From assembly GCF_007859305.1 (NCBI RefSeq), contig NZ_VOHE01000010.1, forward strand, positions 1-64,000: a stretch of 64,000 nucleotides of DNA, read 5' to 3'. Numbering within the stretch: position 1 is the stretch's first letter; the number at the start of each line of letters is the position of its first letter. Source of the DNA: Luteimonas wenzhouensis. GTDB lineage: Bacteria > Pseudomonadota > Gammaproteobacteria > Xanthomonadales > Xanthomonadaceae. Positions 54,195 through 63,627 of the stretch are shown here, in pieces. A program made the position numbers and the translations under genes. Below the pieces are notes generated by a model. The model saw only the letters and a list, made by a program, of their open reading frames with translations, was not told the DNA's origin and ran no database searches.

Positions 54195-55610
54195 TCAGCG
54201 CACGAGCAGGTCGATGAGCCGGGCGATCCGGGCGTAGGGCGGGCGCAGCAGGTCGCTGCCGGCACGACGCGCCTGCCATGCCACCGGCAGCTGCTTGCTC
54301 ATCGCGTCGAAGCCGGCGCGGCCGTGGTAGGCGCCCATGCCGCTGGCGCCGACGCCGCCGAAGGGCAGGCCGTCGATGCCGAAGTGGACCAGGGTGTCGT
54401 TGACCGTGACCCCGCCGGCCAGGGTATTGCGCAGGATCCGCTCGACGCTGGCGCGGTCGTCGCTGAAGGGGTACAGCGCCAGTGGCCGCTCGCGGCGGTT
54501 GACTTCGTCGATCGCCGCGTCGAGCGAGGCGACGCTGCGCAGCGGCAGGATCGGGCCGAAGATCTCCTCGCCCATCACCCTGGCCTCGTCGCCGGGCTCG
54601 AGCACCAGGTGCGGCGCGAACAGCCGCTGCCCAGGGTCGTGCCAGGACGCCAGCGGCACCACCTCCAGGCCGCGCGCGCGGGCATCGTCCAGGTGCGCCT
54701 GCAGGCGGGCGAAGGCGGCGTCGTGGATGATCCGGCTGTAGTCGTCCGGCGCGCCGGCCCCGCCGTAGCGGGCGCCGATCTCGGCGCGCAGCGCCTCCAC
54801 CAGCGCGTCGCGGCGCGCGCGCCCGCCGACCAGCAGCACGTAGTCGGGCGCGATGCAGGTCTGGCCGGCGTTGAACCACTTGCCGCTGGCCAGGCGCGCG
54901 GCCACCCGCGGCAGTGGCGCGTCCGCGCACACGATCGCCGGCGACTTGCCGCCGAGCTCGAGCGTGAGCGGCACCAGGTTGGCCGCGGCCGCGGCCATCA
55001 CCTTGCGCCCGATCGCGGTCGAGCCGGTGAACACCAGATGGTCGAAGGGCAGGGCCGCGAACGCCTCCGCCACCTCGGCGCCGCCGGTCGCCACCGCCAC
55101 CCGGTCGGCCGGGAACACCGTATCGAGCAGCGAGCGCAGGAACCCGCTGCTGCGCGGGGTGTGCTCGGAGGGCTTGAGGAAGGCGTGGTTGCCGGCCGCG
55201 ATCGCGGTCGCCAGCGGCACCAGGGCGAGGTTGACCGGGTAGTTCCAGGGCGAGATCACGCCGACCACGCCCAGCGGCTCGCTGCGCACTTCCGCCCGGG
55301 CCGGCCAGAACCGCCAGCCCGCGGCGACCCGGCTCGGCCGCATCCAGCCGCGCAGGTGCCGGCGCAGATGGTCGATCGCGGCCAGCACGGCCATGCCGTC
55401 GGCGATGAGCGATTCGTGGCGGGAGCGGTGGCCGAAGTCGGCGGCGAGCGCGTCGGCCATCTCCGGCAGCCGCGCCTTGAGCGCGGCGCGCAGCCGGGCG
55501 AGGTCGTCCAGGCGCTGCCCGAGGTCCGGCCGCGCCGCCCGCCAGGCGGCGCGCAGCCGCGCCAGGGTGGGCGCCAGGTCGGCCGGCGGGGTGTCGACGG
55601 GCGGCTGCAT
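54195..55610 (-). CDS. Aldehyde dehydrogenase, coniferyl-aldehyde type
   Basis: The 471-residue NAD(P)-dependent enzyme is of the short, membrane-peripheral ALDH group (CalB/ALDH3-like). It shows VISPWNYPVNLALVPLATAIAAGN, FTGSTAIGRKVM, LELGGKSPAIV (catalytic Glu) and FNAGQTCIAPDYVLL (nucleophile Cys). It ends with the sequence GMGAYHGRAGFDAMSK. It oxidises aromatic or long-chain aldehydes in relatives. It is divergent from the gamma-carbonic anhydrase gene and heads a two-gene operon with the unidentified gene. Confidence 0.92.
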   Translation of the reverse strand: MQPPVDTPPADLAPTLARLRAAWRAARPDLGQRLDDLARLRAALKARLPEMADALAADFGHRSRHESLIADGMAVLAAIDHLRRHLRGWMRPSRVAAGWRFWPARAEVRSEPLGVVGVISPWNYPVNLALVPLATAIAAGNHAFLKPSEHTPRSSGFLRSLLDTVFPADRVAVATGGAEVAEAFAALPFDHLVFTGSTAIGRKVMAAAAANLVPLTLELGGKSPAIVCADAPLPRVAARLASGKWFNAGQTCIAPDYVLLVGGRARRDALVEALRAEIGARYGGAGAPDDYSRIIHDAAFARLQAHLDDARARGLEVVPLASWHDPGQRLFAPHLVLEPGDEARVMGEEIFGPILPLRSVASLDAAIDEVNRRERPLALYPFSDDRASVERILRNTLAGGVTVNDTLVHFGIDGLPFGGVGASGMGAYHGRAGFDAMSKQLPVAWQARRAGSDLLRPPYARIARLIDLLVR

Positions 55611-55646
55611 CGGGCCAGTGTAGACGGGCCCGCCGGGGGCAGGGCC

Positions 55647-55652
55647 TACAAT
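55647..55652 (+). promoter_or_regulatory. TACAAT box, possible -10 of a leaderless gene
   Basis: TACAAT lies 8 bases before the second ATG (55660) of the carbonic anhydrase gene. If it is the -10, transcription would start at or next to that codon. No convincing -35 is seen. Confidence 0.35.
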
Positions 55653-55659
55653 GCGCGGC

Positions 55660-56220
55660 ATGACGCCCATGCCCTCCCCCCGCCTGCGTGCCTACCGCGA
55701 CCAGCTGCCCCAGCTGGGCGCGCGGGTCTACATCGACCCCTCGGCCGAGGTGATCGGCGACGTGGTCCTGGGCGACGACGTCTCGGTCTGGCCGACCACG
55801 GTGATCCGCGGCGACGTGAACTACATCCGCGTCGGCGCGCGCACCAACATCCAGGACGCGGTGGTGATCCACGTCAGCCACGACGGCCCGCACGTGAAGG
55901 AAGGCGGCTTCGCCACCATCATCGGCGAGGACGTCACCATCGGCCACCGCGCGATCATCCATGCCTGCCGGATCGAGGACGCCTGCCTGATCGGCATGGG
56001 CGCGGTGGTGATGGACGGGGCGGTGGTCAAGCGCCACGGCTTCGTCGGCGCCGGCGCGCTGGTGCCGCCCGGCAAGGTGGTGGGCGAGGGCGAACTGTGG
56101 CTGGGCAACCCCGCGCGCATGGTGCGGCGGCTGGACGATGCCCAGATCGAGGCCCTGTACTACAGCGCCCAGCACTACGTGCGGCTCAAGGACGAATACC
56201 TGGCCGCGGGCGGCCGCTGA
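55660..56220 (+). CDS. Gamma-carbonic anhydrase family protein
   Basis: The 186-residue left-handed beta-helix protein of the YrdA/CaiE/PaaY type has hexapeptide repeats through GDVVLGDDVSVWPTTVIRGDVNYIRVGARTNIQDAVVIHV, with the metal-ligand histidines in VVIHVSHDG and IGHRAIIHAC. It probably forms a trimer with metal at the interfaces. A start at 55651 adds three residues; 55660 is preferred because a TACAAT box overlaps the earlier ATG. Enzymatic activity in such short homologues is often undetectable. Confidence 0.92.
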   Translation: MTPMPSPRLRAYRDQLPQLGARVYIDPSAEVIGDVVLGDDVSVWPTTVIRGDVNYIRVGARTNIQDAVVIHVSHDGPHVKEGGFATIIGEDVTIGHRAIIHACRIEDACLIGMGAVVMDGAVVKRHGFVGAGALVPPGKVVGEGELWLGNPARMVRRLDDAQIEALYYSAQHYVRLKDEYLAAGGR

Positions 56221-56280
56221 GTACGCCCCGCGCGCGGCTCCGCCGCAGGCGATGCCGGCATCGGGGTGCCGAAGCGCGGC

Positions 56281-57123
56281 TCAGTCCGCGGTCACCAGCG
56301 CCGCGTGCCGGGCGTGCAGTTCCTCGTAGACCTCGTCGGTCAGCGGGCGCACGCCATGCCACAGGGCGAAGCTCTCGGCCGCCTGCTCCACCAGCATTCC
56401 CAGGCCGTCCACCACCTGCTGCGCGCCGTTCGCGCGCGCCCAGGCCAGGAACGGGATCGCGGCCTCGCCGTAGCTCAGGTCGACCGCGGTGCAGCGCGGC
56501 GCCAGCAGCGACATCGGCAGCGGCGGCAGGCTGCCGCCGCGCGCGGCCGAGGTGGCGTTGAGCAGCAGGTCGAAGCTGCCCAGGGCGGGCAGGTCGGAGA
56601 GGTAACGTGCGTGCACCCGCGCCGGCTGGCCGAGGATGTCGGCCAGCGCGTCGGCGCGCTCGGGGGTGCGGTTGACGATGTAGAGCTCGCCCACGCCCGC
56701 GTCGAGCAGCGATGGCGCCACCCCGCGCGCGGCGCCGCCGGCGCCGATCAGCAGGGTGCGGCGCTGGCGCAGGTCGAAGCGGTGGCGCTCGGTGAGGTCG
56801 CGCACCAGTCCGGCGCCGTCGGTGTTGTCACCGTGCCAGCCTTCGGCGCTGCGGGCCAGGGTATTGACCGCGCCGGCGCGACGCGCGCGCTCGGTGACGG
56901 TGGCGCACAGCGCGTACGCGGCCTGCTTGTGCGGCAGGGTGACGTTGGCGCCCGCGCCGCCGGCGGTGGCGAATGCGTCGAGCGCGCGCGGGAATTCTTC
57001 CGGCGTGGCATCGATCGCCTCGTAGCGCAGGGCGATGCCGGTCTGGCGGCCGAAGGTGGCGTGGATGCGCGGCGAAAGGGAGTGCCCGACGGGATGGCCG
57101 AAAACCGCGTACAGGCTGCTCAT
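56281..57123 (-). CDS. aroE: Shikimate dehydrogenase
   Basis: The 280-residue NADP-dependent enzyme reduces 3-dehydroshikimate in the chorismate pathway. It has [20 protein letters not shown] (substrate site Ser-Leu-Ser), [10 protein letters not shown] (catalytic Lys), [13 protein letters not shown] and [33 protein letters not shown] (NADP loop with Arg). Chorismate from this pathway feeds the XanB2 enzyme encoded 3 kb away. Confidence 0.96.
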   Translation of the reverse strand: MSSLYAVFGHPVGHSLSPRIHATFGRQTGIALRYEAIDATPEEFPRALDAFATAGGAGANVTLPHKQAAYALCATVTERARRAGAVNTLARSAEGWHGDNTDGAGLVRDLTERHRFDLRQRRTLLIGAGGAARGVAPSLLDAGVGELYIVNRTPERADALADILGQPARVHARYLSDLPALGSFDLLLNATSAARGGSLPPLPMSLLAPRCTAVDLSYGEAAIPFLAWARANGAQQVVDGLGMLVEQAAESFALWHGVRPLTDEVYEELHARHAALVTAD

Positions 57124-57173
57124 GTCGACCGCTCGCTGGTGGACCGGCCTACGAGTCTACTCCGCGGCGCGGA

Positions 57174-58594
<1,421 letters not shown>

Positions 58595-58633
58595 CTACGC
58601 CCGGCCCCTTGCGCGGGCCCGGCGCGGGGGTGG

Positions 58634-58882
58634 TCAGATCAGCCCACCACCCAGGCCCAGGCGCCAGATCGCCACGATGATCACCAGGGCATTGAGCACC
58701 AGCCCGGCCTTGGCCCGGCCACGGCGCCCGCTGCGGGTGAACAGGATCCCGATCGCGGCCAGGATGGCGCCGACCGCCGCGAACGGGATCAGCAGCCAGT
58801 TGGTGATGCCCACGATCGGCAGCAGGGCCAGGATCATCCAGGCCAGCGCGACGATGCCCCAGATCAGGCTGATCAGTCCCAT
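58634..58882 (-). CDS. Small membrane protein, hypothetical
   Basis: The 82-residue protein has two to three hydrophobic helices (LIWGIVALAWMILALLPIVGI; WLLIPFAAVGAILAAIGILFTRSGRRGRAKAG; LNALVIIVAIWRLGLGGGLI) with a basic loop. It looks like small DUF4190/DUF4870-style membrane proteins, but I cannot assign a family. The ATG follows CCGGAGGAAACGC, a strong ribosome-binding site. Confidence 0.8.
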   Translation of the reverse strand: MGLISLIWGIVALAWMILALLPIVGITNWLLIPFAAVGAILAAIGILFTRSGRRGRAKAGLVLNALVIIVAIWRLGLGGGLI

Positions 58883-59063
58883 GCGTTTCCTCCGGTTGTC
58901 GGGCGTGATGCCCGGTGTGCAGGACGGGTGCTGCGCGGGGATTGTGACCCGGATGGACGTGAACCGCCCGCGTCGCCGCGGCCTCGCGCCGGAGGAGACG
59001 GGTCTCCGGTTGGGGGAAACGAGGCCGTCCGGGCGCCCCCCGGACGCGCGTGGCTGGACCCGT

Positions 59064-60095
59064 TCAGCCCGCCCCGTGCACTCCGTCGATCTCCAGCGCC
59101 AGCTCGCGCCGGCAGATCACCGCGTGCAGCAGCATCCGCGGCACCCGGTCGCCGAAGTGCCGGTCGAGCGCCTGCGCCACCAGCGGCAGGTCGTCGCGGT
59201 CGCGCACGTACACCTTCAGCCGCGTGCCGGGGCCGAACCGGGCCGGCAGTTCCGGCGCGCGGGCGCGGGCCGCGCCGAGCAGCGCGTCGAAATTGGCCAG
59301 GGTCTCCTCCAGCTGCGCCAGCAGTTCGCCGGCATGCCGCGAGGCATGGCCCACCACCGCGGCGGTGCCCGAGAGCAGCAGCGGCATGTCCGCCCCCGGG
59401 GGCGGCAGCATCGCCCGCGCGAACGTCGGCGGCTGCGGCCCGTACTGGCGCGGGTAGCGGTAGGCGCTGACCTGGCGCGGGTTCTCCACCGGCGTGCCCG
59501 GCGAGCGCGCGGACAGCCAGTACACCTGGATGGTGCGGTCCTGGTCGCAGCGGCCGATCGCGGTCGCCGCCGGCAGCGTGCTCGCGTCGAAGTCGCCCAG
59601 GCCGCGCGCGCGGCCGACGCAGAAACGCCGGTAGCGTTCGGCGTCGCCCTCGCCCTGGGTGATCGCGTCAAGGTAGTTCCAGGCCCGCAGCATGTACGGG
59701 TAGTCGCTGCCGGCGACGAAGCGCGTCAGCGAACGATAGGCGTGCTCGGCGGCGAGCAGGATGCCGCTGTTGTCGCCCTCGCCGGCGTGGCCTTCCGGTT
59801 CCTCGATCTCGATCGCGCCGAACAGCAGTTGCCCGTCGCAGGCCCACGCGATCGCCCCGTCGCGGCCCGCGTGCACCGGTGCCGAGGCGTGCCAGACCTC
59901 CAGCGGCGCCGCGCCGTAGGGTTCCAGGGGCACCCGCAGGTAGCGCGGGTCGCCCACCCGCGGCGCACCGTCGCCGAAACCCAGCACCGCCAGCACGTCG
60001 TCGCGCGCCAGCAGCGCGTCCACGCCGGTGTCGTAGGCGTACTCGACCTGCAGCCGCGGCGGCGGCCCCGGGGGCAGCGGCGAGGGGCGGCTCAC
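59064..60095 (-). CDS. xanB2: XanB2-type chorismatase (3-/4-hydroxybenzoate synthase)
   Basis: The 343-residue protein of the FkbO/Hyg5/XanB2 chorismatase family converts chorismate to 3- and 4-hydroxybenzoate, precursors of xanthomonadin and ubiquinone in Xanthomonas. Recognisable segments are FGAIEIEE, AEHAYRSLTRFVAGSDYPYMLRAWNYLDAITQGEGDAERYRRFCVGRARGL, and SGTAAVVGHASRHAGELLAQLEETLANFDALL near the end. The GTG start at 60095 is the best available. It is divergent from the ACP operon, as expected for a pigment locus. Confidence 0.85.
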   Translation of the reverse strand: MSRPSPLPPGPPPRLQVEYAYDTGVDALLARDDVLAVLGFGDGAPRVGDPRYLRVPLEPYGAAPLEVWHASAPVHAGRDGAIAWACDGQLLFGAIEIEEPEGHAGEGDNSGILLAAEHAYRSLTRFVAGSDYPYMLRAWNYLDAITQGEGDAERYRRFCVGRARGLGDFDASTLPAATAIGRCDQDRTIQVYWLSARSPGTPVENPRQVSAYRYPRQYGPQPPTFARAMLPPPGADMPLLLSGTAAVVGHASRHAGELLAQLEETLANFDALLGAARARAPELPARFGPGTRLKVYVRDRDDLPLVAQALDRHFGDRVPRMLLHAVICRRELALEIDGVHGAG

Positions 60096-60541
60096 CGGCG
60101 CGCCTCCCGCAGGGCGTCGTCGCGGGACGCGGCCGGTATCCGGCGGCGATCGCGCCCGCCGCGCGGCGCCTGCCCGGGCAGGCGCGGGCACGGCCGACGG
60201 CCCGCCAGCGCGTGGCCCGACGCCGCTCCGGCCAGGGTCGGGGCGCGCGCCCCCGGCACCGCGCCGGGCGCGGACGGGATCGCGGCCCGGCGTCCCGCCG
60301 GCCCGCCGGGGGCCGCGGGAACCTCGCAGTCTGCGGGGCCGTCGCTGGAGCTGGCGGGCGGGGTCTGGCTGGCCATCCGGTCGATGTGGGGCACGGGCTG
60401 CGGCGCGGACCGGCATCATAGCGGACGCCCCGGCCACGGCCGCGTGGCCTCCGCCGCGCAGCTGAACGGCGCCGCCGCGCCCTTGCGCCGCGCGACGCGA
60501 TGCAGGATCGTTGCGGGCCCTTTCCGAACCGCCCGATGCCC
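60096..60541. other. GC-rich gap between xanB2 and the ACP operon
   Basis: This 446-base stretch must hold the divergent promoters of xanB2 and the pigment operon. No clear -10/-35 pair stands out. A 100-codon reading frame on the minus strand (60092-60394, starting MPHIDRMASQ) overlaps the xanB2 GTG by four bases, but its Arg/Pro/Ala composition looks like a chance frame in GC-rich DNA, so it is not called. Confidence 0.5.
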
Positions 60542-60811
60542 ATGTCCGAACAGACCGCCGCCGAACGCGAACTCGCCGAACTGCTGGTCGAAAGCCTGAA
60601 CCTGGACGGCGTGGATGCGGCCGGGATCGACCCGGAGGCGCCGCTGTTCAACGCCGGGCTGGGCCTGGATTCGATCGACGCCCTGGAGCTGGCGCTGGCG
60701 ATCAGCAAGCGCTACGGCTTCCAGCTGCGCTCGGACAGCGACGAGAACCGGCGCATCTTCGCCTCGCTGCGGGCGCTGTCGGAACACGTCCAGCAGCACC
60801 GCACCACTTGA
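60542..60811 (+). CDS. xanC: Acyl carrier protein of the xanthomonadin/aryl polyene pathway
   Basis: The 89-residue ACP has GLGLDSIDALELALAISKRYG, where Ser44 takes phosphopantetheine. It matches the ACP partner (XanC/ApeE-like) of the type II polyene synthase; the arylated starter would be loaded by the AMP ligase. In-frame ATGs at 60500 and 60536 are also possible; 60542 begins MSEQTAAERELAELL, typical for the family. Its TGA overlaps the TTG start of the next gene. Confidence 0.88.
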   Translation: MSEQTAAERELAELLVESLNLDGVDAAGIDPEAPLFNAGLGLDSIDALELALAISKRYGFQLRSDSDENRRIFASLRALSEHVQQHRTT

Positions 60812-61491
60812 TCCCGGTCCTGCAGATCGCGCTTGCACTGGCCTATGCGCTGCTGGCGCACCTGGCCAGTGCGCGCGACGAACCGCGCCTGGCGTTCGCC
60901 GCCCTGCTGGTGCTGGTGGCGCTGCTGTTCGTCGCGCCGCTGCTGCGGCTGCGGCCGTGGGCATTCGCGCTGGCCGGCGCGGCGGCCGCCGGCGCATGGT
61001 GGCTGCACGCACGCGGGCTGGACGCGCTGCCGCTGCTGCTGGTGCCGGTGGTGTTCGTGGCGCTGGTGGCCTGGATGTTCGCGCGCACCCTGCGCGCCGG
61101 GCGGGTGCCGCTGATCACCCGCATCGTCTCGGTCCTGGACGGCGAGCCGGTCGACCGGCTCCCGGCCGACGTGGCCAGCTATGCCCGCCGCCTGACGGCC
61201 GCGTGGGCCGCGCTGCTGGCGGGCCTGGGACTGGCCAACCTGGTCCTGGCGCTGCTGGCCAGCCCGGGTGGACTGCTGGCGCAAGCCGGCATCGCGCCGC
61301 CCTGGTCGATCACCCATGCCCAGTGGTCGTGGTGCGCCAACCTGCTGGGCTATGGCGTGGTGGGCGGGTTCTTCGTGCTCGAATTCCTCTGGCGGCGCCG
61401 CCGCTTCCCCGATCGCCAGCACGGCTTCGTCGATTTCGTGCGCCGGCTCGGCGGGCTGGGGCCGGCGTTCTGGCGGGACGTGCTGAGGTGA
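60808..61491 (+). CDS. COG4648-type membrane protein of the pigment cluster
   Basis: The 227-residue protein has about six hydrophobic segments, then a conserved ending WWLHARG...RVPLITRIVSVLDG...YARRLTAAWAALLAGLGLANLVLALLA...FVLEFLWRRRRFPD. Proteins of this type (ApeG-like) occur in aryl polyene operons. It starts at a TTG overlapping the ACP stop (TTGA). Its role is unproven; membrane anchoring of the synthase is a common guess. Confidence 0.85.
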   Translation: MIPVLQIALALAYALLAHLASARDEPRLAFAALLVLVALLFVAPLLRLRPWAFALAGAAAAGAWWLHARGLDALPLLLVPVVFVALVAWMFARTLRAGRVPLITRIVSVLDGEPVDRLPADVASYARRLTAAWAALLAGLGLANLVLALLASPGGLLAQAGIAPPWSITHAQWSWCANLLGYGVVGGFFVLEFLWRRRRFPDRQHGFVDFVRRLGGLGPAFWRDVLR

Positions 61492-62348
61492 ACGCCGGCC
61501 CGCGCCCCCGGGCGGCCTGGCGTGGCGGGCCGGCACCGCAGCCGGCCGGCGCGCCCGCGTCCGCGGACGCGGGCGCGGAAGGGCCGTTCGCGGCGGCGGC
61601 CTGGCGGCTGTGCAACCTGCTCCAGTTCGCCTTCACCCTGGCCTGGACCGCCGCCTGGATCTGCCTGGCGCTGCTGCTGCGGCCGCTGTCCGGCCGCGAG
61701 GCGCGGCTGCCGCTGCGCATGGCCGCGCGCTGCTGGGCGCCCGGCCTGCTGCGCGGCGCCGGGGCGCGCCTGGAGGTGGAAGGCGCCGCGCGCGTGGACT
61801 GGTCGCGGCCCTGCCTGCTGGTGGCCAACCACGCGTCGGTGATCGACGTCTGCGCGCTGTTCCGCGCGGTCCCGGTGCCGCTGCGCTTCCTGCTCAAGGA
61901 CGAGATGAAGCGGGTGCCGTTCGTGGGCTGGTACGCGCGCGCCACCGGGATGCTGTTCATCGTCCGCGACAGCGCCCGCGCCGGTGCGCTGATGCGGCGC
62001 GAGGCGGCGGCGATGCTGGCGCGTGGCCAGGTGCTGTGCCTGTTCCCGGAGGGTACCCGCAGCCGCGACGGGACGGTGGCGCCGTTCAAGGGCGGATCGC
62101 TGCAGGCGGCGATCGACGCCGGCGTGCCGGTCGTCCCGGTGGCCGTGCAGGGCGCGGGCCGGGTGCTGCCGGTACAGGGCTTCTTCCGGGTGCGTCCGGG
62201 CCGGATCCGGGTCGGGTTCGGCGAGCCGCTGGCGGTGCGCGAGGACGGCGCCCCGGTGCCGCGCCAGGTGCTCGCCGACCGCGCACGGACGCGGATTGTT
62301 GGCATGCTGGAGGCATGGCGACGGAAGCACGCGACGTGCGGTTCGTGA
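61488..62348 (+). CDS. 1-acyl-glycerol-3-phosphate-type acyltransferase of the pigment cluster
   Basis: The 286-residue PlsC-like protein has an N-terminal Pro/Ala-rich stretch, a membrane helix (FAFTLAWTAAWICLALLL), and acyltransferase blocks NHASVIDVCAL (HxxxxD), GMLFIVRDSARAGA, FPEGTRSRDGTVAPFKGGS and VVPVAVQG. It probably esterifies the polyene acyl chain to a lipid, as proposed for xanthomonadin. GTGA overlap with the upstream gene and a 34-base overlap with the downstream gene show tight coupling. Confidence 0.88.
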   Translation: MNAGPRPRAAWRGGPAPQPAGAPASADAGAEGPFAAAAWRLCNLLQFAFTLAWTAAWICLALLLRPLSGREARLPLRMAARCWAPGLLRGAGARLEVEGAARVDWSRPCLLVANHASVIDVCALFRAVPVPLRFLLKDEMKRVPFVGWYARATGMLFIVRDSARAGALMRREAAAMLARGQVLCLFPEGTRSRDGTVAPFKGGSLQAAIDAGVPVVPVAVQGAGRVLPVQGFFRVRPGRIRVGFGEPLAVREDGAPVPRQVLADRARTRIVGMLEAWRRKHATCGS

Positions 62349-62632
62349 TCGGCCACGACCATCCGGCCCTGCCCGGCCACTTCCCCGGCCAGCCGGTGGT
62401 GCCGGGCGTGGTGCTGCTGGACCGGGTGCTGGAGGCGGTCGAGCGCGAGGCCGGTCCGCTGGGCGCGCTGTTGCTGCCACAGGTGAAGTTCCTGCAGCCG
62501 CTGCTGCCGGGCGAGGAGGCGCGGGTCGAACTCGAGCCGCTGGCCGCCTCACCTGGTGCGCGCTGGCGCTTCCGGGTGCTGCGCGGCGACGCCCTGCTCG
62601 CCAGCGGCGACGTCGCCGAGGCCGCGTCGTGA
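62315..62632 (+). CDS. Hotdog-fold 3-hydroxyacyl-ACP dehydratase, ApeI-like
   Basis: The 105-residue protein has HDHPALPGHFPGQPVVPGVVLLDRVLE, the FabZ/FabA-type motif with the catalytic His in LPGHFPGxPVVPGV, then a beta strand FLQPLLPGEEARVELE. It should dehydrate the growing polyene. It overlaps both neighbours (34 bases upstream, 4 bases downstream). Confidence 0.88.
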   Translation: MATEARDVRFVIGHDHPALPGHFPGQPVVPGVVLLDRVLEAVEREAGPLGALLLPQVKFLQPLLPGEEARVELEPLAASPGARWRFRVLRGDALLASGDVAEAAS

Positions 62633-63627
62633 GCGCGGACTGGCGGCGGCGGCCGGAAGGCGGCGGGCGCTTCGCGCTGCGCCTGGTGCGCGCGATCGCC
62701 AGCCATGGCGGACGCCCGCTGGCGCGCCTGCTGCTGTATCCGATCACCGCCTACTTCCTGTTCCGGCGCGGGCCGGAGCGGCGCGCCTCGATCGCCTTCC
62801 TGGGCCGCGCGCTCGGCCGGCCGGCGGGCCTGTTCGACGGCGCGCGCCACGTACACACCTTCGCCGCGACCATCCTCGACCGGGTGTTCCTGCTTCAGGG
62901 CAAGGAGTCGCGGTTCCGGATCGAGGCCCGCGGCCTCGACGTGCTCGAAGCGCGCCTGGCCGAAGGCCGCGGCGTGCTGCTGTTCGGTTCGCACCTGGGC
63001 AGCTTCGAGGCGATGCGGGTGCTCTCGCGCCGCCGCCCCGGGCTGAAGCTGCGGGTGGTGCTGGACAAGGCTCACAGCCGCGTCCTGACACAGATACTCG
63101 ACGCCCTCGCGCCGGAGATCGCCGCCGGCGTGATCGACGCCGGCCAGGACGGCCCTGCGCTGATGCTGCAGATCCAGCAGGCGGCGGCCGAAGGCGCGCT
63201 GGTGGCGCTGCTGGTCGACCGCAGCGTGCCCGGCCAGCCGGTGCTGCAGGTGCCGTTCCTCGGCGCCCCGGCGCCGTTCCCGATGGCGCCGTGGCTGATG
63301 GCCGCGGTGCTGCGGCTGCCGGTGGTGCTCGGTTTCGGCCTCTACCATGGCGGCAACCGCTACTCCCTGGAGTTCGAGGATTTCTGCGATCCGATCGAGG
63401 TGCCGCGCAGCGAGCGCGCCGCCGCGATCGAGTCGCTCATCCGGCGTTACGCCGCACGGCTGGAGCATCATGCGCGTCAGGCGCCCTACAACTGGTTCAA
63501 CTTCTACGATTTCTGGCATGTCGACGAACCGCAGACCCGATCCGGCCCGTCCGGCGCACTGCTGGCTGCCGGCCCTGCTGCTGGCGGCGACCGCACCGCT
63601 GGCATGGGCGCAGGCCGCCCCGGATAG
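62629..63627 (+). CDS. LpxL/HtrB-like acyltransferase of the pigment cluster
   Basis: The 332-residue lauroyl-acyltransferase-like protein contains GVLLFGSHLGSFEAMRVLSRR (HxxxxE), LVDRSVPGQPVLQVPFLGAPAPFPMAPWLMAA and NWFNFYDFW, which is where homologues end. About 35 residues follow, encoded over the start of the next gene in another frame. The GTG start overlaps the upstream stop. It probably acylates the pigment lipid, or is a counterpart of ApeD/ApeJ. Confidence 0.85.
   Translation: MSADWRRRPEGGGRFALRLVRAIASHGGRPLARLLLYPITAYFLFRRGPERRASIAFLGRALGRPAGLFDGARHVHTFAATILDRVFLLQGKESRFRIEARGLDVLEARLAEGRGVLLFGSHLGSFEAMRVLSRRRPGLKLRVVLDKAHSRVLTQILDALAPEIAAGVIDAGQDGPALMLQIQQAAAEGALVALLVDRSVPGQPVLQVPFLGAPAPFPMAPWLMAAVLRLPVVLGFGLYHGGNRYSLEFEDFCDPIEVPRSERAAAIESLIRRYAARLEHHARQAPYNWFNFYDFWHVDEPQTRSGPSGALLAAGPAAGGDRTAGMGAGRPG

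Noticed and set aside
60092-60394. 100-codon frame on the minus strand overlapping the xanB2 start by four bases
   Set aside because: Arg/Pro/Ala-rich composition, no recognisable domain; long frames arise by chance in DNA this GC-rich.
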